Assembly (NCBI RefSeq): GCF_001723355.1
Contig: NZ_LPWE01000012.1
Coordinates: forward strand, 466,070 to 530,069
Length of the DNA: 64,000 bases
Direction: 5' to 3'
From: Methyloceanibacter stevinii
Lineage (GTDB): Bacteria > Pseudomonadota > Alphaproteobacteria > Rhizobiales > Methyloligellaceae
Shown: piece after piece, positions 25,573 to 35,778 of the stretch
Layout: each line of letters starts with the position of its first letter
How positions within the stretch are numbered: position 1 is the first letter of the stretch
Position numbers and translations under genes: made by a program
Notes under the pieces: model-generated
The model's input: only the letters and a program-made list of their open reading frames with translations
Database searches by the model: none
What the model was told of the DNA's origin: nothing

Positions 25573-25681
25573 CTGCTCAACTTTGGGATTAGCCCTTTGT
25601 AAGTGGTGGCACAGTGCGGCAATCGCAAGGCGGTAATGAGCCACCGCGCGGGTATATGCGCAAGCCCATGCGAAGTACGTA

Positions 25682-26410
25682 TTAAAGACTGCGCTGATTG
25701 ACCCGTTTTGACAGTTCTTCCGCGCTCTCGACGCGTTCCGAATAGCGATCGACGAGAGGCGCCGCGCGGCTGCGCACCATATAGGTGAACTTCACGAGCT
25801 CTTCGATAACATCCACGACCCGATTGTAATAGGCCGAGGGCTTCATGCGATCATTGTCGTCGAACTCGAGAAAAGCCTTCGCCACGGAAGACTGGTTCGG
25901 GATCGTCACCATCCGCATCCAGCGTCCAAGAACGCGCATCTGGTTGACGGTGTTGAAGCTTTGCGAACCGCCGCAGACCTGCATCACGGCAAGAGTCTTA
26001 CCTTGCGTCGGACGCACCGCGCCGAGCGCCAGCGGAATCCAGTCGATCTGCGCTTTCATGATGCCGGACATCGCACCGTGCCGCTCCGGCGAAACCCAGA
26101 CCATTCCTTCCGACCACGCCGCAAGGTCCCGCAATTCCTGAACTTTGGGATGATCGATTTCCTCCGCGTCCGGCAACGGCAAGCCGCGTGGATCGAAGAT
26201 GCGGGTTTCGCAGCCATGCCATTTCAAAAGGCGCTCCGCCTCCAACGCCAACAGCTTCGAGAAAGAACGCGCGCGCAAGGACCCATAGAGGATAAGAATG
26301 CGCGGCTTGTGGCCCGGATCGTCGGGGCCGGCATAGTAGGCCACGTCGACCGGCTGCATGCACGCGACGTCGATATTGGGAAGATCGTGTCCGTCCTGCT
26401 GGTCCGCCAA
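25682..26410 (-). CDS. arsH: Arsenic resistance NADPH-dependent FMN reductase ArsH
   Basis: A 242-residue flavodoxin-fold protein with the ArsH pattern: [19 protein letters not shown] (FMN phosphate loop), [53 protein letters not shown]. ArsH oxidises trivalent organoarsenicals and counters oxidative stress in arsenic-exposed cells. It is the last gene of arsR-arsC-arsH, starting 3 bases after the arsC stop, so it should be induced by arsenite through ArsR. Confidence 0.95.
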   Translation of the reverse strand: MADQQDGHDLPNIDVACMQPVDVAYYAGPDDPGHKPRILILYGSLRARSFSKLLALEAERLLKWHGCETRIFDPRGLPLPDAEEIDHPKVQELRDLAAWSEGMVWVSPERHGAMSGIMKAQIDWIPLALGAVRPTQGKTLAVMQVCGGSQSFNTVNQMRVLGRWMRMVTIPNQSSVAKAFLEFDDNDRMKPSAYYNRVVDVIEELVKFTYMVRSRAAPLVDRYSERVESAEELSKRVNQRSL

Positions 26411-26413
26411 GCC

Positions 26414-26824
26414 CTACGCCCTCCCCGTATCGATCTGCTCACCGTCTTCCTTGGTGAAGACGCCAAAATGCGGATTCTCCAGGAGATCGAGCACAAGTTC
26501 GCTCGGGCGGCACAGGCGAATGCCCTTGGGCGTCACGACGATCGGCCGATTGACCAGGATGGGATGCTCCAGCATGGCATCGAGGATCGCCTCGTCGGAT
26601 ACAGACGGATCTGTAAGCCCCAACTCTTCGGCCGGAGATTTGCTGACCCGCAGTGCCGTGCGCGGCGTGAGCGATGCGCCCGCAAACAAGGCGATCAACT
26701 GCGGCCGCGTCCATCCCGTTTCGAGATACTCGATGACACGGACGTCCTCGCCAGACGCTTCGATCATCTTGAGCGTGTTGCGGGACGTGCCGCAGTTGGG
26801 ATTGTGGTGGATGACGGCGGTCAC
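26414..26824 (-). CDS. arsC: Glutaredoxin-coupled arsenate reductase ArsC
   Basis: A 136-residue enzyme that reduces arsenate to arsenite with glutathione/glutaredoxin. The catalytic Cys11 lies in HNPNCGTSRNT, as in the plasmid R773 type; NRPIVVTPKGIRLCRP carries the substrate-binding Arg residues. The GTG start at 26824 follows AGGAGAAAGA and overlaps the arsR stop by four bases (GTGA), so it is translationally coupled. A longer frame from 26881 would overlap arsR deeply and is rejected. Confidence 0.93.
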   Translation of the reverse strand: MTAVIHHNPNCGTSRNTLKMIEASGEDVRVIEYLETGWTRPQLIALFAGASLTPRTALRVSKSPAEELGLTDPSVSDEAILDAMLEHPILVNRPIVVTPKGIRLCRPSELVLDLLENPHFGVFTKEDGEQIDTGRA

Positions 26825-27174
26825 GATGCTCTTTCTCCTTCTCCGCACTCGCAGGCGATTTCGTCGAGAACGGTTTTGCACAGCTCGGCATTGCCGCCGC
26901 AGCAGTCTTCCATCAGGAACGCGAGCAGGCCCCGGATGCCGTTGATATTTGCGTAATAGCGGATGGTTCGGCCCTCGCGCACGTTGCGGATCAGGCCTGC
27001 GCGCACGAGCACACTCAAATTGGCCGACATCGTGTTTTGCCGGACATCCAAGGCGTCGCTGATTTCTCCGGCTTGCATGCCGCGATCGCCGGCCCGGATC
27101 AGAAGCCGAAAGACTTCCAGCCGCGTCTCCTGGCCAAGCGCCGAGAGCGCGATCAAGCTCTGATTAAAATCCAT
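26821..27174 (-). CDS. arsR: Arsenite-responsive repressor, ArsR/SmtB family
   Basis: A 117-residue winged-helix repressor: ALGQETRLEVFRLLIRAG, AGEISDALDVRQNTMSANLSVL (recognition helix) and GRTIRYYANING (wing). The usual arsenite-binding CxC in the recognition helix is absent; instead Cys are clustered at the C-terminus (EDCC, ELC, IACECG), so the arsenite site may be C-terminal, as in other relocated ArsR sites. It heads the arsR-arsC-arsH operon and is expected to repress it. No efflux pump gene is in the operon. Confidence 0.92.
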   Translation of the reverse strand: MDFNQSLIALSALGQETRLEVFRLLIRAGDRGMQAGEISDALDVRQNTMSANLSVLVRAGLIRNVREGRTIRYYANINGIRGLLAFLMEDCCGGNAELCKTVLDEIACECGEGERAS

Positions 27175-27260
27175 ATATCGAGAATAATGGAAGTATACGC
27201 AGGCGCAAGGTCTTGCGCCTACCCACGCGCCGTATGCGACATCGAGCCGCTACGTAAACG

Positions 27261-28217
27261 CTAAGGCGCGCGGGGCGGGGGCGGCGGAACGGTGAGGTCG
27301 GGGACGAGTTCCTGCCCCGGCAGGGCCGCATTGGCATCCGCCGGCGCTGGAATCGGAAGTTCTTCGATGATCATCGGCGCGACGGGCTGCCGTGCCGGCG
27401 CCATCGGCCGCGGATGCACGATCATGTAGGCCGCGACGTCCCAGGCATCCTGCACGCTCAGGACCGGGTTCTCATGGTCCACCCCGATGGGCATGTTGGC
27501 GCGGATGTACGAGGCTGCATAGGCGATCTGGCCCATACCCGCCCCGCCATTGAAGCTGTCCTCGCCCCAAAGCGGCGGCACGTAATAACCGACCTCGGGC
27601 GGCAGCCTCGGCGCGCCCTGCCCGTCCTGGCCGTGACAACTCAGGCAGTGCTGCGCGTAAACCGTCTCGCCGCGCCGGGCACTCGGCACATCGCGGGGAA
27701 CCGCGATCGGCATCAATCCCGAGCCCGGCAGGCGCACGCCCTCCGGCGTGTCCTTGCCCACGAATTCGAGATAGGCGATCAAGGCCAACATCTCGCGGCT
27801 GTCTTCCGGCAACGGCTTCCCGTTCAGACCGAGCCTCATGCACGAGTTGATGCGATCGGGCAGCGTGATGACCTTGTTGTCCACAAGCATCGGGAATGTC
27901 GCCGCCGTCGACACGAAGGGCGCGGCGAAAGGCTTCAGTCCAGCATTCAAATGGCAACTCTGGCAGGACAAATTGTTGCCGCCAAAGGCCATTGCGGAAT
28001 TCTGTGCATCTTTGCCGATGAAACGCGGCGTGTCTTCGACAAGATCCCGGCCGTACCGGATCAGGTCGGTCTTGGGCCCCGGGTCCAGCGCGTCGATCTT
28101 TTGCGGCACGTTCGAAGGATAACGAACCGTGGTGCCGCCTTCCGTGAGCAGGTACCCTGCGCCAACCCCCGCAACCGCCGCCAAGGCGATGCACAATTCC
28201 CATGCAACTGTTCTCAA
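27261..28217 (-). CDS. Periplasmic diheme cytochrome c (TsdA/SoxA-like, COG3258)
   Basis: A 318-residue exported protein with an N-terminal hydrophobic segment (about 6-25) and two heme sites, CQSCH in GGNNLSCQSCHLNAG and CLSCH in AQHCLSCHGQDGQG. The first domain with DRINSCMRLGLNGKPLP is typical of the COG3258 group that includes thiosulfate dehydrogenase TsdA. I cannot place the distinctive Cys axial ligand of TsdA, so thiosulfate oxidation is only a possibility. The C-terminus ends in a long Pro-rich tail. It stands alone, divergent from the Cu ATPase. Confidence 0.72.
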   Translation of the reverse strand: MRTVAWELCIALAAVAGVGAGYLLTEGGTTVRYPSNVPQKIDALDPGPKTDLIRYGRDLVEDTPRFIGKDAQNSAMAFGGNNLSCQSCHLNAGLKPFAAPFVSTAATFPMLVDNKVITLPDRINSCMRLGLNGKPLPEDSREMLALIAYLEFVGKDTPEGVRLPGSGLMPIAVPRDVPSARRGETVYAQHCLSCHGQDGQGAPRLPPEVGYYVPPLWGEDSFNGGAGMGQIAYAASYIRANMPIGVDHENPVLSVQDAWDVAAYMIVHPRPMAPARQPVAPMIIEELPIPAPADANAALPGQELVPDLTVPPPPPRAP

Positions 28218-28336
28218 GCCGAATGGTCCCCTCTCACCCCGAATGACCAGCGTGTCGCATCCTCACTTCCGCGTAGCAGATGCGAAGCAGCGCGTGAACG
28301 AGTATATGAGCCTAACGTGATCACGATCCTGAAAGC

Positions 28337-30665
28337 ATGACAGACAAAACGCTCCAGCCTTCCGAAACCGCCGTCGACCCTGTCTGCGGCATGACCGTCG
28401 ACCTCACTGCCGGCAAGCCGAGCACGGCGCATGACGGCATAGACTATCACTTCTGCTCGAAGGGCTGCCTCGCGAAGTTTACCGCCGATCCCGAGCGCTA
28501 CCTGAACGGCGCGCCCGAGCCGGAGCCCGCCCCGCCGGGTACGCTGTACACCTGTCCCATGCACCCTGAGATTGTCCAAGAGGGCCCGGGCGCGTGCCCA
28601 TCTGCGGCATGGCCTTGGAGCCCATGGGGATCCCTACGGAGGATATGCCCAACGAGGAACTCATCGATTTCACACGGCGCCTTTGGGTCGCGGCGCCGCT
28701 CGCGCTGATCGTGGCCGCCATCGAGATGAGCGGGCATCTGTTCGGGCTCGACCTGCTGCCGTTCCTGGAGCCGCATGCCAAGCAATGGCTCCTGTTCGCC
28801 CTGGCGACACCCGTGGTGCTGTGGTGCGGCTGGCCGTTCTTCGTGCGCGGTGTGCAGTCCTTGCGCACCGGCCACCTGAACATGTTCACCCTGATCGGCC
28901 TCGGCACGGGCGCGGCCTATCTCTACAGCGTCGTCGGCACGGTCGCACCGGGCCTGTTCCCGGAAACCATGCGCGATGAACACGGACTGGTGCCCGTCTA
29001 TTTCGAGGCGGCCGCCGTCATCGTCGCGCTGGTCCTGCTGGGACAGGTCCTCGAACTGCGCGCCCGCGAAAAGACCGGCGGCGCCATCCGCGCCCTGCTC
29101 GACCTTGCGCCCAAGACGGCGTTGCGCGTCCACGCGGGTGGCGAGACCGAAACCGTCCCGCTCGCCGACGTGCAGGTCGGTGACATCTTGCGGGTTCGTC
29201 CCGGGGATCAGGTTCCCATCGACGGCACCGTCATCGATGGGCGCAGCCAAGTCGACGAGTCGATGTTGACCGGCGAACCCGTGCCCGTCGCCAAGGGGCA
29301 GAACGACACGGTCACGGGTGGCACGCTCAACGGCACGGGGTCGTTCGACATGCGCGTGGACCGAACGGGCGCCGAAACGACGCTGTCCCAGGTCGTGCAC
29401 ATGGTCGCCGAGGCGCAACGCTCACGCGCACCGATCCAGCGTCTTGCCGATAGCGTCGCGGGCTACTTCGTCCCCGCCGTCATTGCCGTCGCCGTGATCG
29501 CCTTCATCGCTTGGCTGCTCGTCGGCCCGGCCCCTCAGCTTCCCTACGCCCTCGTGGCCGCGGTCAGCGTGTTGATCATCGCTTGCCCCTGCGCGCTGGG
29601 TCTTGCGACGCCGATCTCGATCATGGTCGCGACGGGCCGTGGCGCGCAGGCCGGCGTCCTCATTCGCAATGCCGCCGGGCTGGAGCGCCTGGCCAAGGTC
29701 GACACGCTCGTGGTGGACAAGACCGGCACACTCACCGAAGGCAAACCCGCCCTGACCGACATCGAGGCCGTGAACGGCTTTACCGACGCCAAGGTCCTCG
29801 GCATTGCCGCCGCGCTCGAGAGCGGCAGCGAACACCCTCTCGCCGTCGCGATCCTGAAAGGCGCGTCCGACAAAGGCGTGAAGGTCGAGAAGGCGCGGGA
29901 CTCGAGGCGGTGACAGGACAAGGCGTCATCGGCCGCGTCGGCGGGAACATCGGCGGGCACGCGGCGCGGCTGGGCAACAGCCAGTTGATGGACGAACACC
30001 GGATCAACATCCTCGACGTCAAGGATACGGTGACGCGGCTCCGCAAGGAGGGAAAGACCGTGGTGTATCTCGCGGTCGACAACCGGCTCGCAGGCATTGT
30101 CGCCGTGGCCGATCCTATCCGGGAAAGTGCCAAAGACTCCGTCGCCACCCTCCACGGCTTGGGCTTGCGCATCGTGATGGCGACCGGAGACAACATCACG
30201 ACTGCCAGGTCGGTCGCCGACCAGCTTGGGGTCGACGAGGTTCATGCCGGCATGACGCCGGGCGAGAAGCTGGAACTCGTGGAAGAGCTTGAGAACCAGG
30301 GAGCAGTCGTGGCCATGGCGGGCGACGGCATCAACGACGCACCTGCGCTCGCCAAGGCCGACGTCGGCATCGCCATGGGCACGGGCGCGGACGTCGCCGT
30401 CGAGAGCGCGGATATGACCCTGCTCAAAAGCGATCTGCGCGGCGTCGCCCGCGGCGTGAAACTGGCGCGCGCCACCATGCGCAATATCAAGCAGAACCTG
30501 TTCTTCGCGTTCTGCTACAACGCGATTGGCGTCCCCATCGCGGCCGGCGTGCTCTACCCTGTCGCCGGAATCGTGCTGTCGCCCATGATCGCGGCCGCGG
30601 CCATGAGCCTGTCGTCCGTTTCCGTCGTCGGGAACGCTCTACGCCTGCGCCGTGTTGACCTGTAA
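28337..30665 (+). CDS. copA: Cu(+)-exporting P-type ATPase with YHS and heavy-metal-binding N-terminus; two frameshifts
   Basis: Three consecutive frames make one P1B ATPase. Adding one C at 28597-28599 (giving PGACPICGMALEP) and one T near 29902 (giving EKARDFEAVTGQGV) yields 777 codons. Domains: YHS-type motif DPVCGMTVD...FCSKGC (about 15-55), heavy-metal-binding motif YTCPMHPEI...CPICGM (about 75-100), six to eight membrane helices, actuator TGEPVPV, CPC in IIACPCALGLATP, DKTGTLTEG phosphorylation site, HP in SEHPLAVA, and MAGDGINDAPAL. CPC with YN and MSLSSVSV late helices points to Cu+/Ag+ (P1B-1). There is no N-terminal HMA domain. PepN follows 15 bases later. Confidence 0.88.
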
Positions 30666-30680
30666 CCGGAGGCCCCAAGG

Positions 30681-33332
30681 ATGAACGACCAGAGCCGCAC
30701 CACGAAGTTCCTCAAGGACTATGCGCCGCCGGAGTACCTGATCAAGGACGTGGCGCTCGACGCAAGCCTGGCACCGAAGGGCGCACGCGTCTCCTCACGG
30801 ATCTCCATCGAACCCAACGCGGGAACCGTGGCCGGAACCCCGCTGGTCCTGGATGGCGAGGCGCTGACGCTCGAAAGCATCGCGCTCAACGGCCAGGAGC
30901 TCGAGGCCGGCCGGTATACGCTGTCCCCCGGCAAACTTACGATCGCCAACCCGCCCGTCGGATCCTTCACGCTAGACATCGTCACGCGCTGCAACCCCGA
31001 AGCGAACTTGGAACTGTCGGGCCTGTACCTGTCCAGCGGCACCTATTGCACCCAGTGTGAGCCCGAAGGTTTCCGGCGCATCACCTATTTCATCGACCGT
31101 CCCGATGTGCTCGCGACATACACCGTGCGTCTCGAGGCGGACCGCAAGTCCGTGCCCGTGCTGCTGTCGAACGGCAACCCCGTGGATGCCGGCGAGATCG
31201 AAGGGACCGGGCGGCACTACGCCATCTGGCACGATCCCCATCCGAAGCCCTCCTATCTCTTCGCGCTGGTCGGCGGGAACCTTGCGTCGATCCACGACAC
31301 CTTCACAACGGCCTCGGGCCGCGAAGTCGCGCTCGGAATCTATGTCGAGCCCGGCAAGGAAGATCGCTGCGACTGGGCGATGGAATCGCTGAAGCGCGCC
31401 ATGCGCTGGGACGAGGAACGCTTCGGCCTCGAATACGATCTCGACGTGTTCAACATCGTCGCCGTGTCCGACTTCAACATGGGCGCGATGGAGAACAAGG
31501 GCCTCAATATCTTCAACGACAAGCTTGTGCTCGCACGGCCCGATACGGCGAGCGACGCGGACTACACATCCATCGAGAGCGTGATCGCGCACGAGTATTT
31601 CCACAACTGGACCGGCAACCGGGTCACCTGCCGGGACTGGTTCCAGCTTTGCCTGAAAGAAGGTCTGACGGTGTTCCGCGATCAGGAGTTCACGGACGAT
31701 GTCCGCATGGGACCTGTGATGCGCATTCTCACCGCGCGTCTCCTTAAGGCTCGTCAGTTCCCGGAGGATGCCGGCCCCCTCGCCCACCCGGTGCGTCCCG
31801 CCTCGTATATCGAGATCAACAATTTCTACACGGCGACGGTCTACGAGAAGGGCGCAGAACTCTGCCGCATGCTGCAGACGCTGATCGGCAAGGACGCCTT
31901 CCGCCAGGGCATCGCGTTGTACTTCGAACGCAATGACGGCACCGCGGCGACCGTCGAAGACTTCGTCTCGGCCATGGCCGATGCCTCCGGCCGCGACCTC
32001 ACCCAGTTCATGCGCTGGTATACGCAGAGCGGAACGCCGGAGATCGCGTGTAGCCTCGACTACGATCCGCACGCCAAGACGGCGCGGCTGAAAGTGAACC
32101 AGGTCGTCCCGCCGACGCCGGGCCAAAGCAGCAAGGAGCCGATGCATATCCCGCTCAAAGTGGGTCTGATCGGCGCCAATGGCGACGAACTGCCCCTCAA
32201 GCTGAACGGCGAAACGGTCCCCGGCGGCCTGCTGGAAGTCACCGAACGGGAACAGGTGTTCGAGTTCGAGGACATCCCTGCGCCGCCGACACCCTCGATC
32301 TTACGGGATTTCTCCGCGCCCGTGCGTGTGACCACCAGCCTGAAGCCTGAGCAGATCGAATTCCTGATGATCCACGATGCCGATCCGTTCAACCGCTGGC
32401 AGGCTGCCCAGACCTACGCCACGGATCTGATTGCCACGGCGGCGCGTGACGGGCTCGACCTTGGACCCGTCAGCGGACCACAGGCCGCACGGCTTGCGCA
32501 GGCACTGGAACCGGGCCTGCGCGACGAGACCTTGGCGCCGACCTATCGCGCGGAAACGTTGAAACTGCCGAGCGAGTCGGACATTGCCCGCGAGCTTGGG
32601 CGCAACGTCGACACGGATGCGATCTTGGCGGCCCGCGACACGCTGCGGAAGACTCTCAGCGAGGCCATGGCAGACACGTTGTCGGCAATCTACGCGGCCA
32701 CCGCGACGGACGACGCCTTCTCACCCGACCCGGACAGCGCCGGACGGCGCGCGCTGCGCAACGCCGCGCTCGATTTGATGACGGCCACGGGCACGCAAGA
32801 AGCCATCGACCGCGCGCTACGGCACTATCGCAACGCGACCAACATGACCGACTCCATCATGGCCCTGTCGGTCCTGTCGCATATCCCCTCAGACGAGTGC
32901 GACGAAGCGCTCGACGACTTCTACACGCGCTGGCAGGGCGATGCGCTTGTGCTCGACAAATGGTTCGCGGTGCAGGCGCGCGCAGGCAGGCCGGACTCGG
33001 TCGCTACCGTGCACCGTCTCCTCGGCCATCCGAAGTTCTCTTTGAAGAACCCGAACCGCGTTCGGGCGCTGATCGGCTCATTCGCCATGGGCAATCCGTC
33101 CGGCTTCAACCGGGCCGACGGCGCGGGCTACGCGTTCCTCGCCCAGCAAGCCCTCAAGATCGATGGCTTCAACCCGCATGTCGCCGCGCGCCTGCTCGGC
33201 GCTTTCGAGAGCTGGAAAACGCTCGAGCCTGGGCGGCAAGCCCATGCCAAGAAAGCCCTTCAGGGGCTGTCGAGCGCCGAACTGTCCACCGACGCCTACG
33301 AGATCGTCACCAAGACGCTGGGCAGCGCCTAG
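30681..33332 (+). CDS. pepN: Aminopeptidase N (M1 family)
   Basis: An 883-residue cytosolic zinc aminopeptidase that removes N-terminal residues from peptides. The zinc motif HEYFH (His304-His308) with the third ligand Glu327 (HExxH-x18-E) and the substrate motif GAMENKG lie in the expected order. Full four-domain length matches E. coli PepN (870). It starts 15 bases after the Cu ATPase gene with GGAGG upstream, so may share that transcript. Confidence 0.96.
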   Translation: MNDQSRTTKFLKDYAPPEYLIKDVALDASLAPKGARVSSRISIEPNAGTVAGTPLVLDGEALTLESIALNGQELEAGRYTLSPGKLTIANPPVGSFTLDIVTRCNPEANLELSGLYLSSGTYCTQCEPEGFRRITYFIDRPDVLATYTVRLEADRKSVPVLLSNGNPVDAGEIEGTGRHYAIWHDPHPKPSYLFALVGGNLASIHDTFTTASGREVALGIYVEPGKEDRCDWAMESLKRAMRWDEERFGLEYDLDVFNIVAVSDFNMGAMENKGLNIFNDKLVLARPDTASDADYTSIESVIAHEYFHNWTGNRVTCRDWFQLCLKEGLTVFRDQEFTDDVRMGPVMRILTARLLKARQFPEDAGPLAHPVRPASYIEINNFYTATVYEKGAELCRMLQTLIGKDAFRQGIALYFERNDGTAATVEDFVSAMADASGRDLTQFMRWYTQSGTPEIACSLDYDPHAKTARLKVNQVVPPTPGQSSKEPMHIPLKVGLIGANGDELPLKLNGETVPGGLLEVTEREQVFEFEDIPAPPTPSILRDFSAPVRVTTSLKPEQIEFLMIHDADPFNRWQAAQTYATDLIATAARDGLDLGPVSGPQAARLAQALEPGLRDETLAPTYRAETLKLPSESDIARELGRNVDTDAILAARDTLRKTLSEAMADTLSAIYAATATDDAFSPDPDSAGRRALRNAALDLMTATGTQEAIDRALRHYRNATNMTDSIMALSVLSHIPSDECDEALDDFYTRWQGDALVLDKWFAVQARAGRPDSVATVHRLLGHPKFSLKNPNRVRALIGSFAMGNPSGFNRADGAGYAFLAQQALKIDGFNPHVAARLLGAFESWKTLEPGRQAHAKKALQGLSSAELSTDAYEIVTKTLGSA

Positions 33333-33480
33333 AATCAGCCTTCTCCTGTCAACGACTTGTTAACGTAATTTCCACAGGTTTTTACTAGACAGAAGCTTCA
33401 GTCAACGATTCCATGGACTGAAGCGATTCGGAGATGCGGCAACTTCTCCGGGACGGTGATTAGGAGAAGAGGGGGACCGA

Positions 33481-35771
33481 ATGGCGCGGGCTCGTCCTGC
33501 GCGAGGTGCGGGAATCTATTCCATCGCGGGGCCACGATGGCAGGACATCCGCTCGCTCGTTGACCAATACCTCCCATCGCCGGAGAGGTTGAGGCAGCTT
33601 GTCCCGGTTTTCCTCGTCGGTTTCGTGATCGTCGCCGCCCTCGGCTTCTATTATCAAATCAGCGCCGGAAAAGAGTCGGACCTGACCTCGGCCCGGCGGC
33701 AGCTGGCCCTAAACGCCGATGTCGCTTCTCTGAAGCTCAGCGCCGACGTCTTGGCATCCAGCGCGGACTGGCAAGGAGAGTTGGCGCGCAGCATGCCCCT
33801 CAGCGCCACGCGCGAGGGCCGCGTCGTGCTGCTGTCCGATGCCGAAGGCAGCATCCAGGCCCGCGTGCCCATCGGCAGCGACTACCAAGGAAATCTGCTG
33901 ACCGTTCTCGGCCCCGGACAGCCCTGACCATCATGGGCGCCGATGCCGGCGTCATGCGCGTCACGCTGAACGACGGCACCGATGCTTTGGTGACCGTGCG
34001 CAACGTGCCGCGGACCGATGCGCAACTGACCCTCATTCAGCCTGTCGCCAGCGCGCTTGCAGGATGGCGCAGCAGCGCCGTGATCGAAATAGTGCTGCTC
34101 GTCTGTGGCGGACTGGTTCTCGCACTGTTCGCAGGTGCGTTCTGGTATCTGACCCCGTTTGGGAAGACGCGGGACTCCGACTCGCTCACGCGCGAACTGA
34201 CCCAAGCCCTCCCCGGCTGCGGTGTCTGGCGCTGGAACCTGGCGCGCGGCCACGTGGAATGGTCCCCGCCGATGTATGCGCTCTTAGGCCTGGAGCCTTC
34301 GTCCGAGATTGTCTCCTACGGGATGCTCGCCGAACGGCTGCATCGAGAGGATGACCTGCGCGCCGAACTCGACCGTCTCATGCGCGAGGGGATCGACCTG
34401 TTCGACCAGTGCTTCCGGCTCCGCCATGCCGACGGCCACTGGGCAACGATCCGCCTGCGCGGCCACATCACCCGCGATACGGCAACCGGCGAGCCTTACC
34501 TCACGGGCATGGCCGTGCTTGCCGATCCGAACGCCGTCCCGGGCGCTGCCGATGCGAACGCGCGCCTGCGCGACGCCGTCGAGACCATCTCCGAGGCCTT
34601 TGTGCTGTGGGACAATCACAACAAGCTGGTGATGTGCAACACCAAGTACCAGCAGTTCCACGGCCTGGCCGACGACATCGTGCAGCCGGGCAGTTCCTAC
34701 GACGAGGTCATCGCGTCGGCCTCAGAGCCCATCGTCTCCAAACGCTATGCCGTGGCGGGCAGAAACGACCGCCAGTCCCGCACCTACGAAGCCCAGCTGG
34801 AAGACGGCCGCTGGCTGCGCATCAATGAGCGCCGCACCCGCGATGGCGGCTATGTGAGCGTCGGCACGGACATCACCGACCTTAAGCAGAGCCAAACGAA
34901 GAATGCGGAGAGCGAGCAGCAGCTTCGCGCCTCCGTCGCCGAACTGCGCCTATCGCGCCGCGAACTCGAGCATCAGAAGCAGCAACTCGTCGACTTGGCC
35001 GAGAAATACGCATTGGAGAAAAACCGTGCGGAAGCGGCGAACCGGGCCAAGTCCGAATTCCTCGCCAATATCAGCCACGAACTGCGGACTCCGCTGAACG
35101 CGATCATCGGCTTCTCGGAAGTCATGCAGCAATCGCTGTTCGGTCCGCTCGGACACGAGAAGTATGGGGAGTATGCGCGCGACATCTATTCCAGCGGCGC
35201 CTACCTCCTCGAGGTCATCAACGACATTCTCGACATGTCGAAGATCGAGGCCGGCCGGATGACCCTCGACCTGGGCAATGTGGATGTCGCCGAGATCGTC
35301 CAAGACAGCATGAAGGTCGTGAGCCAGGCTGCGGCCGAACGCGACATCGCGCTCGAACGTCACGGGCCGGAGCGCTTCCCTATCCAGGCCGACCGCCGCT
35401 ACCTGAAACAGGTCTTCCTCAACCTGCTGTCCAACGCCGTGAAGTTCTCGCGCGACGGCGGACGCGTCGACGTCAAGCTGACGCGCAGTAACGGCCAGCT
35501 GAGGATCGCCATCAAGGATACGGGGATCGGCATCGCCGAAGCCCACATCACGAAACTCGGCACGCCCTTCGAGCAGGTCGAGAACCAGTTCTCCAAGAGC
35601 CATCAAGGCAGCGGCCTGGGCCTCGCCATCTCCCGCGCGTTGGTGGAGCTCCATGGGGGCACGCTCGAGATCAAGAGTCGCGAAGGCTACGGCACGACGG
35701 TGACATGTTCTTTGCCGATCCGCACACCACGTCCGGCCGATGTTGAGGAACCGCTGGCGCAGAGCGCCTGA
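33481..35771 (+). CDS. PAS sensor histidine kinase, PleC-like; frameshifted
   Basis: The frame from 33481 stops at 33927; the rest runs in another frame from 33933. One more C at CCC (33922-33924) gives GPGQPLTIMGADAG and a 764-codon gene. Layout: membrane helix (about 42-58), periplasmic loop, second helix (about 200-222), PAS domain 1 (about 240-350), a PAS-like second domain with AFVLWDNHNKLVMCN, HisKA with the phospho-acceptor in ISHELRTPLNAIIGFSEVM, and HATPase_c with NLLSNAVKF, DTGIGI, GSGLGLAI. PleC controls the DivK/PleD cell-cycle branch in Caulobacter. It converges on glnE, 8 bases away. Alternative: another PAS kinase of the same family. Confidence 0.82.
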
Positions 35772-35778
35772 GCTGACC

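Noticed and set aside
30972..32147. Minus-strand open frame of 391 codons opposite pepN
   Set aside because: Antisense to intact aminopeptidase N motifs; His/Arg/Val-rich shadow.
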